Source of the DNA: JALZUV01 sp964654855
GTDB taxonomy: Bacteria > Pseudomonadota > Alphaproteobacteria > Rickettsiales > JALZUV01
Direction of reading: 5' to 3'
Length of the DNA stretch: 64,000 nt
NCBI GenBank assembly: GCA_964654855.1
Contig: CAZZJS010000005.1
Coordinates: 150,801-214,800 of the forward strand
In this document: positions 42,915-50,842 of the stretch, one piece after another
Layout of the letters: every line of letters begins with the position of its first letter
Position numbering within the stretch: position 1 is the first letter of the stretch
The notes under the pieces: generated by a model
Databases searched by the model: none
What the model saw: only the letters and a program-made list of their open reading frames with translations
Told to the model about the DNA's origin: nothing
Program-made: the position numbers and the translations under genes

Positions 42915-43676
42915 TTACTGATACAGAAATGATGCGATACATAGTATATCTTCTTCACTTAAAACATAAGCTCCAGAGTTAGTGCAGTTATCACTTTCGG
43001 CTGGCGAAGTGTGACCAAGAAAGCCACCACTATCAGGCAATCCGTCATCAACTTTTTGGTCAAGAGTATAGGTGTCAGCTGGAGTTAATAAAGCTCCAAA
43101 TAGTTCGCTGTAACCAGCGGCGCCAATAATGAAATAGAGTTTATCATTATCCGTAGTAGGTAGCGCAGTATTTGTTACCAGTGCAATACCACCATTATCA
43201 ATCGAACTGGCAAACACGTTTATGCCTGGTGCATAATCAGGAGCAGGAATGCCAGTATAACCACCCGGTATGATACCTGAAAGCCTCAGGTGTTCCCAAA
43301 CTAAAAAAGCTTCATGTGCAGAGGCATTAGGATACCGAATTATTCCATCACCATTCCCATTACAGGTGCCATCCCCTGCTGTGCTCACTGGGCATCCAGA
43401 ACTATCAGTTCCCCAATAAGCAGTTGCATTATCCATATCACCCGGTAACGCGTTATATTTTAACTTAAAGGTATTGACGGATACGGTAAGCTTTTGTGTT
43501 TCAGTAATAACCGAATTAAGTTCCGCACTGCGTATCAACTCTTGTCCAGCCGTTATACCGCCAATGATGAGACCGATAATGACAAGTACAATCGAAAGTT
43601 CCAGCAGTGTAAAGCCTTGTCGTGCGCTTTGGTCAAAGCTCAGGCTATCCATATCCATATCCATATCCATATCCAT
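42915..43676 (-). CDS. Type IV prepilin / pseudopilin with Met-Asp repeat leader
   Basis: The leader ends in the prepilin peptidase site QG|FTLLELS with Glu at mature position 5, followed by the hydrophobic pilin helix (IVLVIIGLIIGGITAGQELIRSAELNSV). The mature part contains the NTFKLKYNALPGDMDNATAYWG block common to a group of alphaproteobacterial and rickettsial type II secretion-like pilins, and a C-terminal Cys pair. The first ten residues are (Met-Asp)5, encoded by five tandem copies of a hexanucleotide, each containing an ATG. A paralogue lies at 44112-44864 in a tandem duplication. Processing by the peptidase-like protein at 7570 is plausible. Confidence 0.88.
   Translation of the reverse strand: MDMDMDMDMDSLSFDQSARQGFTLLELSIVLVIIGLIIGGITAGQELIRSAELNSVITETQKLTVSVNTFKLKYNALPGDMDNATAYWGTDSSGCPVSTAGDGTCNGNGDGIIRYPNASAHEAFLVWEHLRLSGIIPGGYTGIPAPDYAPGINVFASSIDNGGIALVTNTALPTTDNDKLYFIIGAAGYSELFGALLTPADTYTLDQKVDDGLPDSGGFLGHTSPAESDNCTNSGAYVLSEEDILCIASFLYQ
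43647..43676 (-). repeat. Hexanucleotide microsatellite over a start codon, (ATGGAT)x5
   Basis: Five perfect ATGGAT units on the minus strand encode the Met-Asp leader of the prepilin. The paralogue at 44112-44864 has a single unit. Slippage would alter the number of in-frame start codons and their distance from the AGGA upstream without shifting the frame. Confidence 0.95.
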
Positions 43677-43680
43677 ATCC

Positions 43681-43924
43681 TAAATACTATACACAACAAC
43701 TATTACTAAAAAGTTAAAACGGCACTTATTCGAAATTGAATCTAGTCCTAGTTTCCTCCGCAATCTCATTCGCTCATGTGGTAATACGGAATTGGAGTTT
43801 TATGGATGATATTGAAATTCTTTGGAAAATACAGTGGCTCAGCATAGTTGATGTATTACGAACTGATTATTGCGATGATTTAATGGCCTGTCACGCACTA
43901 ATTCCTAAGAGATTTACTACGTAA
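43681..43924 (+). repeat. Duplicated promoter/small-ORF segment, copy A
   Basis: This 244-bp segment, covering the divergent gap and the small ORF, is repeated at 44869-45112 (1188 bp away) with only scattered differences in its first 170 bp. Together with the flanking prepilin genes it shows a tandem duplication of a prepilin-promoter-ORF unit. Confidence 0.9.
43802..43924 (+). CDS. Small protein of the three-copy family (40 aa, copy A)
   Basis: A 40-residue ORF starting at ATG 43802, with GGAG 7 bases upstream. It shares WLSIVDVLRTDY with the 69-aa protein at 41448 but ends soon after the core, so it is shorter or truncated. It faces the prepilin gene divergently. Function unknown. An upstream in-frame TTG-like extension exists but lacks a ribosome site. 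Confidence 0.45.
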   Translation: MDDIEILWKIQWLSIVDVLRTDYCDDLMACHALIPKRFTT

Positions 43925-44111
43925 GGTATGATGGAAATAGTTGAATTCTACCTTCCAGCCTCCCAATTGATAGAATCACAAACTCTACAGAAACAGGCTT
44001 TGATTTGACACTCAGATTTTCTTCTAAGGTTTCAAGTTACAGCGATTACAGAATGGATAATAATTCAATTATATAACAAGTTTACGCCAAGTGCCTTTGT
44101 TATTTTTAAAT

Positions 44112-44864
44112 CTAATATACATCAAAGACTAGCATGCAAACTTTATCCGTATTTTGCAAAGTATACTCAGTGCGCGCGGGAAAGCTATAACATGCGACAA
44201 CTTGCGCCATTCCAGCGATTATTTTTCCACTTCCAGGTATGCCATCATCATACTTCGAATCGATTATACTAGCTTCTGGTGGACTTAAGGCACCTCCCGC
44301 TAAATTACCCGGCCGGCCGCAACCCGCTTCAGGTCTTCCATAAGTTATACGAAGTATATTTTTGGACACTCCTATGCCTTCAAAAGCTGTGCAGGCTGAG
44401 TTTGCTGGAAATTGCATCATATCGCCCTGATTTGGTTGGTAACCTGTACCTGAAATTCTTCCCTCAGGGATGTTAACACCAACCTCCAAATTCCCAGAGC
44501 CATTAAACACTCCTGTGTAATTGCCTGCAATTACTTCAGCTAACCCTAAATGCTGCCAAAAACGGCGTTGCTCGGGCTCATCGACTACCCCGTTTTGATC
44601 ACCATCACAATTACTTGGAGTTGCGTCACAGGTTGGCCAATAGCTTGAAGCATTACCCATATCACCTGGCAGAGCGTTGTATTTTAGCTTAAAGGTATTA
44701 ATTGCCACTTTATACTTACTTACATCACTTACTACAGAATTAAGTTCCGCACTGCGTATTAGCTCTTGTCCAGCCGTTATACCGCCAATAATTAAGCCAA
44801 TAATGACGAGCACTATACTTAATTCGAGAAGAGTAAAACCCTGTATATGCTTTGGACTATCCAT
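44112..44864 (-). CDS. Type IV prepilin / pseudopilin, paralogue
   Basis: The 250-residue paralogue of the prepilin at 42915-43676. It has a short 8-9 residue leader (one Met-Asp only), the cleavage site QG|FTLLELS with Glu5, and an identical pilin helix; the block NTFKLKYNALPGDMGNASSYW is shared. The C-terminal two thirds differ strongly and carry several Cys residues, so the globular heads have diverged while the N-terminal helix stayed nearly constant. 43925-44111 between the two units holds no gene that I can see. Confidence 0.88.
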   Translation of the reverse strand: MDSPKHIQGFTLLELSIVLVIIGLIIGGITAGQELIRSAELNSVVSDVSKYKVAINTFKLKYNALPGDMGNASSYWPTCDATPSNCDGDQNGVVDEPEQRRFWQHLGLAEVIAGNYTGVFNGSGNLEVGVNIPEGRISGTGYQPNQGDMMQFPANSACTAFEGIGVSKNILRITYGRPEAGCGRPGNLAGGALSPPEASIIDSKYDDGIPGSGKIIAGMAQVVACYSFPARTEYTLQNTDKVCMLVFDVY

Positions 44865-44868
44865 ATCC

Positions 44869-45112
44869 TAAATACTATACACAACAACTATTACTAAAAA
44901 GTTAAAACGGCACTTATTCGAAATTGAATCTAGTCCTGGTTTCTTCCGCAATCTCACTCGCTCATGTGGTAATACGGAATTGGAGTTTTATGGATGACAT
45001 TAAAATTCTTTGGAAAATACAGTGGCTCCGCATACTTGAGAAGTTACGAACCGATTATTACGATGATTTGATGGTCTGTCATGCAGTAATTTCTAAAAAA
45101 TTGATTTTATAA
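44869..45112 (+). repeat. Duplicated promoter/small-ORF segment, copy B
   Basis: Second copy of the segment at 43681-43924. The promoter part is almost unchanged; the ORF part differs more, with the core changed from WLSIVDVLRTDY to WLRILEKLRTDY. Confidence 0.9.
44990..45112 (+). CDS. Small protein of the three-copy family (40 aa, copy B)
   Basis: A 40-residue ORF with ATG at 44990 and the same GGAG ribosome site as copy A. The start of the protein (MDDI-ILWKIQWL) is kept and the length is identical to copy A, which suggests that the 40-residue form is itself under selection rather than being random truncation. It stands divergent from the second prepilin and just upstream of the TALE-like repeat gene. 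Confidence 0.45.
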   Translation: MDDIKILWKIQWLRILEKLRTDYYDDLMVCHAVISKKLIL

Positions 45113-45163
45113 TTAGGTTTAATATTTATTAAATCTTAATTCTTATAATCTATTCTTCTGGGT

Positions 45164-46784
45164 ATGGTTGGCCATTATGCGAATTATCCGGAACTTAGTG
45201 ATGTTGCACCGCAGCTAGCGATGCTAGGTTTTAAGTGGAAGAATGTTTCTTCGACAAGCAATAATGCTTCTTATGTAAGTAAGGATATTCTTGAGGCAGG
45301 TCTCAATAAAAGACAAACCAAACTTGGTAAGACCATTGCGCAGGCGATTCTGCTAGAAGAGAATATTAGCGGTATTAGCGCTATCAAAGAACAATATGGT
45401 TTTACCGCTACTAATATTGCTGCGATTCTCAGTCGCTCTGGAGCCAAAGCAGCAGAGGCAATTACAGCACTGACTCAAGCAAAAACGCTTACTGGCTTTA
45501 GCAGCTTAAAGACCGAACATGATTTTACTGCTACCAATATTGCTTCCATTCTCAGTGGCTCTGGAGCCAAAGCAGCAGAGGCAATTACGGCGCTGACTCA
45601 ACCGGCAACGCTTACTGGCTTTAACAGCTTAAAGACCGAACATGATTTTACTGCCACCAATATTGCTTCGATTCTCAATGGTTCTGGAGCCAAAGCAGCA
45701 GAGGCAATTACAGCACTAACTCAACCGGCAACGCTTACTGGCTTTAGCAGCTTAAAGACCGAACATGGTTTTACTGCCACCAATATTGCTTCGATTCTCC
45801 ACGGTTCTGGAGCCAAAGCAGCAGAGGCAATTACAGCACTGACTCAACCGGCAACGCTTACTGGCTTTAGCAGCTTAAAGACCGAACATGGTTTTANNNN
45901 NNNNNNNNNNNNNNNNNNNNNNNNNNNNNNNNNNNNNNNNNNNNNNNNNNNNNNNNNNNNNNNNNNNNNNNNNNNNNNNNNNNNNNNNNNNNNNNNCTGC
46001 CACCAATATCGCTTCCATTCTCCACGGTTCTGGAGCCAAAGCAGCAGAGGCAATTACGGCGCTGACTCAACCGGCAACGCTTACTGGCTTTAACAGCTTA
46101 AAGACCGAACATGGTTTTACTGTCACCAATATTGCTTCGATTCTCAATGGCTCTGGAGCCAAAGCAGCAGAGGCAATTACGGCACTGACTCAACCGGATA
46201 CGCTTACTGGCTTTAGCAGCTTAAAGACCGAACATGATTTTACTGCCACCAATATTGCTTCCATTCTCAGTGGCTCTGGAGCCAAAGCAGCAGAGGCAAT
46301 TACAGCACTAACTCAACCGGCAACGCTTGCTGGCTTTAGCAGCTTAAAGACCAAACATGGTTTTACTGCCACCAATATTGCTTCGATTCTTAGTGGTTCT
46401 GGAGTAAAAGCAGCAGAGGCAATTACAGCACTAACTCAAGCAAAAACGCTTGCTGGCTTTAGCAGCTTAAAGACCGAACATGGTTTTACTGTCACCAATA
46501 TTGCTTCGATTCTCAATGGTTCTGGAGCTAATCTTGGCAAAGATTTAGCAGCATTGCTCAAAAGGGAGAAAAAGGTAACCGCTTTGGTTGAACATTTTGG
46601 AGCAAGCAGTCTCTCAAATCATCTAAATCACTCTCAGGAATATATTGGTAAAGGCTTAAAAGGTGTGGGGCAGAAAGTGGATATGTTATACGAGCAAGTA
46701 AAAGAGAAATTAGCTGAAAAACCAGGGAGTGCTATTCTGGCGAAACAAGCTGATCGGTCGAATTCTTTCGGCAAAGGGCGATAG
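45164..46784 (+). CDS. TALE-like tandem-repeat protein (41-residue repeats), interrupted by an assembly gap
   Basis: One gene is split only by the N gap: removing the 100 N restores a single frame from ATG 45164 to the stop at 46784. After an N-terminal region of 79 residues come nine repeats of 41 residues (F at residue 80 onward; 123-bp units), then a degenerate tenth (HFGASSLSNHL) and a basic C-terminal tail. The unit starts FTATNIASILNGSGAKAAE and ends SLKTEHG. It aligns with TAL-effector repeats (LTPEQVVAIASNGGGKQALE, ending QAHG) and Burkholderia Bat repeats at I6, I9, G14, K16, A18 and the final HG, with about seven extra residues late in the unit. Residue 11 varies among S, N and H, next to the base-reading positions 12-13 of TALEs. 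A DNA-binding role is inferred, not shown. A superhelical protein-binding repeat is the main alternative. Confidence 0.65.
45401..46595 (+). repeat. Array of 123-bp repeats encoding the 41-residue units
   Basis: Units start at 45401, 45524, 45647, 45770, 45893 (crossing the gap), 46116, 46239, 46362 and 46485. Spacing is exactly 123 bp once the 100 N are removed. Units are very similar in DNA, with changes concentrated at the codon for residue 11, at QPAT/QAKT/QPDT and at the D/G before the unit start. The true copy number is unknown because of the gap. Confidence 0.95.
45897..45996. other. Assembly gap of 100 N inside the repeat array
   Basis: Exactly 100 N, a conventional placeholder. Sequence before (ending GGTTTTA) and after (starting CTGCCACC) joins seamlessly into one normal repeat unit, so the missing length is zero or a multiple of 123 bp. 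Confidence 0.97.
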
Positions 46785-46790
46785 CTTATC

Positions 46791-46809
46791 GAATCCGTAT
46801 TTAGGATTC
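46791..46809 (+). terminator. Weak hairpin after the repeat gene
   Basis: GAATCC and GGATTC form a 6-bp stem with a 7-base loop just past the stop. No strong T tract follows, so terminator function is tentative. Confidence 0.3.
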
Positions 46810-46886
46810 ATTCTTGGGCACTACTAGCGACACAAATCATTTTCTGATATTTTGTAACGCAACACTTTAACGCCCAGAGAAATGTA

Positions 46887-47849
46887 ATGAAGAAAATATT
46901 TGAAGAAACTGAAATAGCTGAATACTGCTTTTTGTTTGAGGCATTAAAATGGACTGGTTTCACTCAATATCCAAAGAAGATGTACGGTGAAAAAGCTATT
47001 GACGTTAGATTAGACGATAGCTGGCAGGAAAATTATGAAGCTGAACTGCCTTCTTATGAGTCTAAATTCATCAGCAGTGATGAAGCTGAAAGAGTCGGCT
47101 TACCTAAAAACCCTGATTGGGAAGAGCTTATAAGTGATGAAGATATATTTACTCACCCTAATGACTCTGATTTTTTAAGAAAAATGCTCAAATACGAGCA
47201 TTCTGATAAAGAAAAAAGTGAGTTAGAAAAAAAATTAAAATCTGCTGAGGAACATCAAAAAAAACAGGCCGCATGGGAAAAGCTATATGATAGCTATATT
47301 GAGCTATACAAGTCAAAATTGTTTGTGGCGCTTAGAGAAGGGAAAATATTCGCAATGGGGCGCGTTATTCCCGAAGATGAATCTGATGATAATTGGTCAT
47401 ATTGGACGGATAATAAGCACGAGCCTATTTCCAAAGAAGTTTGGTCACTCAGCAATATAGATTGGGATAATTCCACCCTAAAAGATAAGTCACATCATTA
47501 CTGCCATATTTTGGTTAAGGTCGATGATTTATTACAATGCTTCCCTGAACCTGAACCCGATGAAATAAAACAAGTGAGTGTAATAGCTGGTCAGCATGTT
47601 ATTGATGAGGCCGCTCCTGCCAATGCCAAAATTAGAGCCAAGCGCGGGCGCAAGTCGCTTGCATGGCAAGAATTTTATGTTGAAGTCGCGGCCAGATTGA
47701 AAGCCGCTAATATACCAGACAAGCAAGAAGCATTTGTAGCTGAAATGCAGGAATGGTGCATGAAGGCATGGGGCAAAGAAGTCGGTCGCAGTACTATTCT
47801 CGAAAAGGTCAGCCCTTTCTTTAAGCTAGCGTCAGGAAATGATGCTTAA
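46887..47849 (+). CDS. Hypothetical protein with C-terminal RGRKS helical domain, mobile-element associated
   Basis: I do not recognise the N-terminal 245 residues, which are acidic with a Lys/Glu coiled coil near 105-135. The last 60 residues (KRGRKSLAWQEFYVEVAARL through GRSTILEKVSPFFK) resemble a small helical domain often found at the end of accessory proteins near recombinases in alphaproteobacterial islands; the basic RGRK start suggests nucleic-acid contact. It is the first gene of the rep-recombinase block and lies just upstream of an iteron-like array. Confidence 0.55.
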   Translation: MKKIFEETEIAEYCFLFEALKWTGFTQYPKKMYGEKAIDVRLDDSWQENYEAELPSYESKFISSDEAERVGLPKNPDWEELISDEDIFTHPNDSDFLRKMLKYEHSDKEKSELEKKLKSAEEHQKKQAAWEKLYDSYIELYKSKLFVALREGKIFAMGRVIPEDESDDNWSYWTDNKHEPISKEVWSLSNIDWDNSTLKDKSHHYCHILVKVDDLLQCFPEPEPDEIKQVSVIAGQHVIDEAAPANAKIRAKRGRKSLAWQEFYVEVAARLKAANIPDKQEAFVAEMQEWCMKAWGKEVGRSTILEKVSPFFKLASGNDA

Positions 47850-47851
47850 AA

Positions 47852-47926
47852 GTCAGAAATTCATTTCCGACCAATTTTTGACTTTATACTGACGATATTT
47901 CTGACTTGAAAGGCGCTGTTTCTGAC
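47852..47926. repeat. Iteron-like repeats TTTCTGAC upstream of the rep module
   Basis: GTCAGAAA at 47852-47859 (inverted), TTTTTGAC at 47875-47882, TTTCTGAC at 47898-47905 and TTTCTGAC at 47919-47926 are spaced 23, 23 and 21 bp, about two helical turns. They lie between the 46887 gene and the SpoVG/rep genes. They could be iterons for replication or operator sites. Confidence 0.45.
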
Positions 47927-47971
47927 CGCCATCTTCTTAGTTAATCCAATGCTAAGAGCTACTGTTAGCTC

Positions 47972-48151
47972 ATGTCAGACCTCGAAATATTTGCAACCAG
48001 CTTATCGGATATTACCGCTGCACCTCTCGCTTTGAGCGAGATGTCTGACGCATTTCAAAATCTCACAAGTTTTATGTCGCTACTCATCAAAGTGAATGAG
48101 CGCGAACAGGTTGTTGCAACTAAGCAAAGAAAGAAACGTAATGAAAATTAG
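47972..48151 (+). CDS. Small hypothetical protein, 59 aa
   Basis: An ORF from ATG 47972 encodes an amphipathic, mostly helical protein (MSDLEIFATSLSDITAAPLA onward) with a basic end (KQRKKRNEN). Its stop overlaps the start of the SpoVG-like gene by 11 bp, as in tightly packed phage or plasmid modules. Not recognised. Confidence 0.45.
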   Translation: MSDLEIFATSLSDITAAPLALSEMSDAFQNLTSFMSLLIKVNEREQVVATKQRKKRNEN

Positions 48152-48440
48152 TGAAGTAAATATCGTCCCTGTTAAACCGCATAACGGCCTCGTCGCTTTT
48201 GCCTCCCTTGTCATCAATGATGATATTTTTGTTGGCAGCATTGCTATTCACGAAAAATTAAGCGGTGGATTTCGACTGACCTATCCGACCAAACAATCAG
48301 GCCTTCATAAAAGCAATGTGTTTCACCCCATCAATCGGGATGCAGGCGCGGTGATTGAGAAAGCAGTAATGAACAAATTGAATGATGTAATGAAGAAAGC
48401 AAACAACCATGTTGGATACAATAGCCCTATCGATTGCTGA
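48141..48440 (+). CDS. SpoVG-like protein
   Basis: The 99-residue protein starts MKISEVNIVPVKPHNGLVA and contains IFVGSIAIHEKLSGGFRLTYPTK and VFHPINRDAGAVIEKAVMNKL, matching the beta-sheet plus helix plan of the SpoVG family (DNA/RNA-binding regulators first known in Bacillus and common on phages and plasmids). ATG at 48141 is used because the frame upstream has no supported start. It overlaps both the small ORF before it and the replication gene after it (32 bp). Confidence 0.75.
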   Translation: MKISEVNIVPVKPHNGLVAFASLVINDDIFVGSIAIHEKLSGGFRLTYPTKQSGLHKSNVFHPINRDAGAVIEKAVMNKLNDVMKKANNHVGYNSPIDC

Positions 48441-49551
48441 TAAAGCGTTTCATATTACCAAACCCGAATGTTTTAGCCCCCATGCCAATACAATTCGCAA
48501 CCCATTATACAGCAATAACGGCGGCTTTTTTAAGGCAACCTACAACCCAAGCAATGCTAATAAGAGGCTGGGCTATCATCCGCGATTAACGCTTATGAAG
48601 CGACCCTATCAAAATGCGGGGCAAGGTATCTGGCTTAAAGTCGAATTTTCTGCGCCAAAGCTACTATTCGGTAATAACTTCGAAGAATTAAACGGATGGG
48701 ATGACTTGGATGAAATCGTTACCCAGCTCTTAATCCGCCTAGATAACATGGGTATAAGAACTAGCCGTGAAGCAATTCTAAGCGCCAAGATAAACGCTAT
48801 TCATTACAGCAAAAACATTCTGCTTGAACGCACTACACCAAGCCACCTTCTGATTCAGGCGCTCGAAAAGCTAGACCTTTCGCAGCAACTTGATTTGACC
48901 AAAACTGATTTCAGAAATGCAGGTCAAATGACAAAATATCATTCTAACGGTTATGAAATAGCCCTGTATGATAAAGTGAAGGATTTAGAGCAAGCATCAA
49001 AATTTGGCGAAAAGCGCAGCATAGAAAATGATTATGGCGATATGCCTTCATTATTTGAAGGGATTAAGAAACCCGAAGTTCTACGCCTTGAAATTCGATT
49101 GGCAACGCGCAAACTCAAAAGCCTAATGAACACCCTGAACATATCACATGATAACACCTTGGCGACACTATTTAGCCCCGATATTGCGCGCTCGGTTCTA
49201 CTGCATTTTTGGGAAATTATCACCAAAGGTCTATACCTGCTGAACATTAACACTAAGGATACTGAACGCCTTATATATGCCATTAAGAAAACTTTTCCTC
49301 GAAAGCGCATTGGCACTGTCATGCAACTTATGGCTTTCATCCATTGCTGCCAAGCATTAGGCGTTAGAGGCGCGAGGTTGGCGTTGGGATTGAAAAACCA
49401 TCAATGGTATCGATTAAAGCGCGATGCAAAAAAACTGAGTGACGAAGAAACAATTTGCCCTCGCTTCACAGTATTAAGCGCAATACGACAGCAAATTATC
49501 GAATTTACTCCACTCATTCGTGAAGACCTCGTAGGACTAAATTTGAAGTAA
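48409..49551 (+). CDS. Phage/plasmid replication protein, gene II/X type
   Basis: The 380-residue protein begins MLDTIALSI and contains KVEFSAPKLLFGNNFEELN, patterns typical of the gene II/X family of rolling-circle initiators from filamentous phages and small plasmids. A likely catalytic Tyr cannot be fixed with confidence. It would nick a replication origin, possibly in or near the iteron-like stretch upstream. The gene is coupled to spoVG by overlap. Its presence implies that the element can or once could replicate as a plasmid or phage. Confidence 0.65.
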   Translation: MLDTIALSIADKAFHITKPECFSPHANTIRNPLYSNNGGFFKATYNPSNANKRLGYHPRLTLMKRPYQNAGQGIWLKVEFSAPKLLFGNNFEELNGWDDLDEIVTQLLIRLDNMGIRTSREAILSAKINAIHYSKNILLERTTPSHLLIQALEKLDLSQQLDLTKTDFRNAGQMTKYHSNGYEIALYDKVKDLEQASKFGEKRSIENDYGDMPSLFEGIKKPEVLRLEIRLATRKLKSLMNTLNISHDNTLATLFSPDIARSVLLHFWEIITKGLYLLNINTKDTERLIYAIKKTFPRKRIGTVMQLMAFIHCCQALGVRGARLALGLKNHQWYRLKRDAKKLSDEETICPRFTVLSAIRQQIIEFTPLIREDLVGLNLK

Positions 49552-49576
49552 CAATTAAAAAGCTAAAATCTTTCGA

Positions 49577-50668
49577 TTAATGACCTCTGCCGCCCTCTCG
49601 TTGTTGTTTGATTTGCGAACTATCTATTGTTGCACCATTGGGATTTTCCATGAACTGCTCAAACTGTGACTTAATACTATCCAGCTTAGTGTCAATATTA
49701 TTCAGTGACTTGTCTTCTGCTTTAAGCTGTTCACCGAAATCATTCACGTTGCTTTCTAGCGTGTTAAGATGAGCTACGAGTGCATCTCTTCCACCTAAAT
49801 CACTTTTAAGAGTTCCAAGATGCTCGTTGCCTTTAAGTGCTGAGTAACCACCTTTACCATCGGCAAGCATCATGATTTCAGTAGCTCCTTCTGGAATCTG
49901 CGCATTCCCGCGACTACCGATAGAGTTAAACTTATCTTCAATAGGGTTATACTGATAGCTTTCCTGTGTACCTGCGTTTGGACCACCTTCTAGGTGCATC
50001 GTGACGACAGTTTTATCTAATCTATCAAAGGCAAGCTCCTCGGCTTTTAGTTGCTCCCCAAACTCATTTGTGTTGCCTTCCAATGTGTTTAGATGCTCCA
50101 TCAGGGCATCTCTTCCACCTAAATCACTTTTAAGAGTTCCGAGATGCTCACTGCCTTGCAGCGCTGAATAACCGCCCTTGCCATCAGCCAACATCATGAT
50201 TTCAGTAGCTCCTTCTGGAATCTGCGCATTCCCGCGACTACCGATAGAGTTAAACTTATCTTCAATAGGGTTATACTGATAGCTTTCCTGTGTACCTGCG
50301 TTTGGACCACCTTCTAGGTGCATCGTGACGACAGTTTTATCTAATCTATCAAAGGCAAGCTCCTCGGCTTTTAGTTGCTCCCCAAACTCATTTGTGTTGC
50401 CTTCCAATGTGTTTAGATGCTCCATCAGGGCATCTCTTCCACCTAAATCACTTTTAAGAGTTCCGAGATGCTCACTGCCTTGCAGCGCTGAATAACCGCC
50501 CTTGCCATCAGCCAACATCATTATTTCGGTGGCTCCTTCTGGAATCTGCGCATTGCCACGACTACCGATAGAGTTAAACTTATCTTCAATAGGGTTATAC
50601 TGGTAACTTGCCTGTGTACCTGCGTTTGGACCACCTTCTAGGTGCATCGTGATAATAATTTCGTCCAT
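49577..50668 (-). CDS. Unknown protein of three 108-residue repeats
   Basis: The 363-residue protein consists of three tandem units of 108 residues (324 bp), each starting near MHLEGGPNAGT and running through SIGSRGNAQIPEGATEIMMLADGKGGYSAL to a coiled-coil end, then a short C-terminal tail with SIKSQFEQFMENP. Units 2 and 3 are almost identical in DNA over their whole length, showing recent duplication. No signal peptide or membrane segment. AGAGG precedes the ATG. I recognise no family; it is the only gene of the element on the minus strand. Confidence 0.65.
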   Translation of the reverse strand: MDEIIITMHLEGGPNAGTQASYQYNPIEDKFNSIGSRGNAQIPEGATEIMMLADGKGGYSALQGSEHLGTLKSDLGGRDALMEHLNTLEGNTNEFGEQLKAEELAFDRLDKTVVTMHLEGGPNAGTQESYQYNPIEDKFNSIGSRGNAQIPEGATEIMMLADGKGGYSALQGSEHLGTLKSDLGGRDALMEHLNTLEGNTNEFGEQLKAEELAFDRLDKTVVTMHLEGGPNAGTQESYQYNPIEDKFNSIGSRGNAQIPEGATEIMMLADGKGGYSALKGNEHLGTLKSDLGGRDALVAHLNTLESNVNDFGEQLKAEDKSLNNIDTKLDSIKSQFEQFMENPNGATIDSSQIKQQREGGRGH

Positions 50669-50807
50669 TTGGGGCCTCTAAGTGATTTCTGTATATTTAA
50701 TTATAGATGCAAAGTGTTTAAGTTTTGTTAAGGTCATGCAAGCTACTGGAACATAAAATAAATATTATAATGCATCTTCGCTTTTGACGTTTGTTCGAAC
50801 TTACAAT

Positions 50808-50825
50808 ATATTATTCGAATAATAT
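50808..50825. promoter_or_regulatory. Perfect 18-bp palindrome ahead of the recombinase gene
   Basis: ATATTATTC-GAATAATAT is a perfect inverted repeat 17 bp before the recombinase ATG, in an AT-rich gap (50669-50842). It is well placed to be an operator that limits recombinase expression. Confidence 0.45.
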
Positions 50826-50842
50826 TGAAGGAAGTAAATGTC

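Noticed and set aside
45401..46595. CRISPR array, because of regular direct repeats
   Set aside because: The 123-bp units are coding in one frame, without short repeats and unique spacers; it is a protein repeat.
50825..50842. Upstream TTG start for the serine recombinase
   Set aside because: The canonical resolvase start is MKAVILARVSS at 50843; the extra six residues lie in the palindrome/ribosome-site region.
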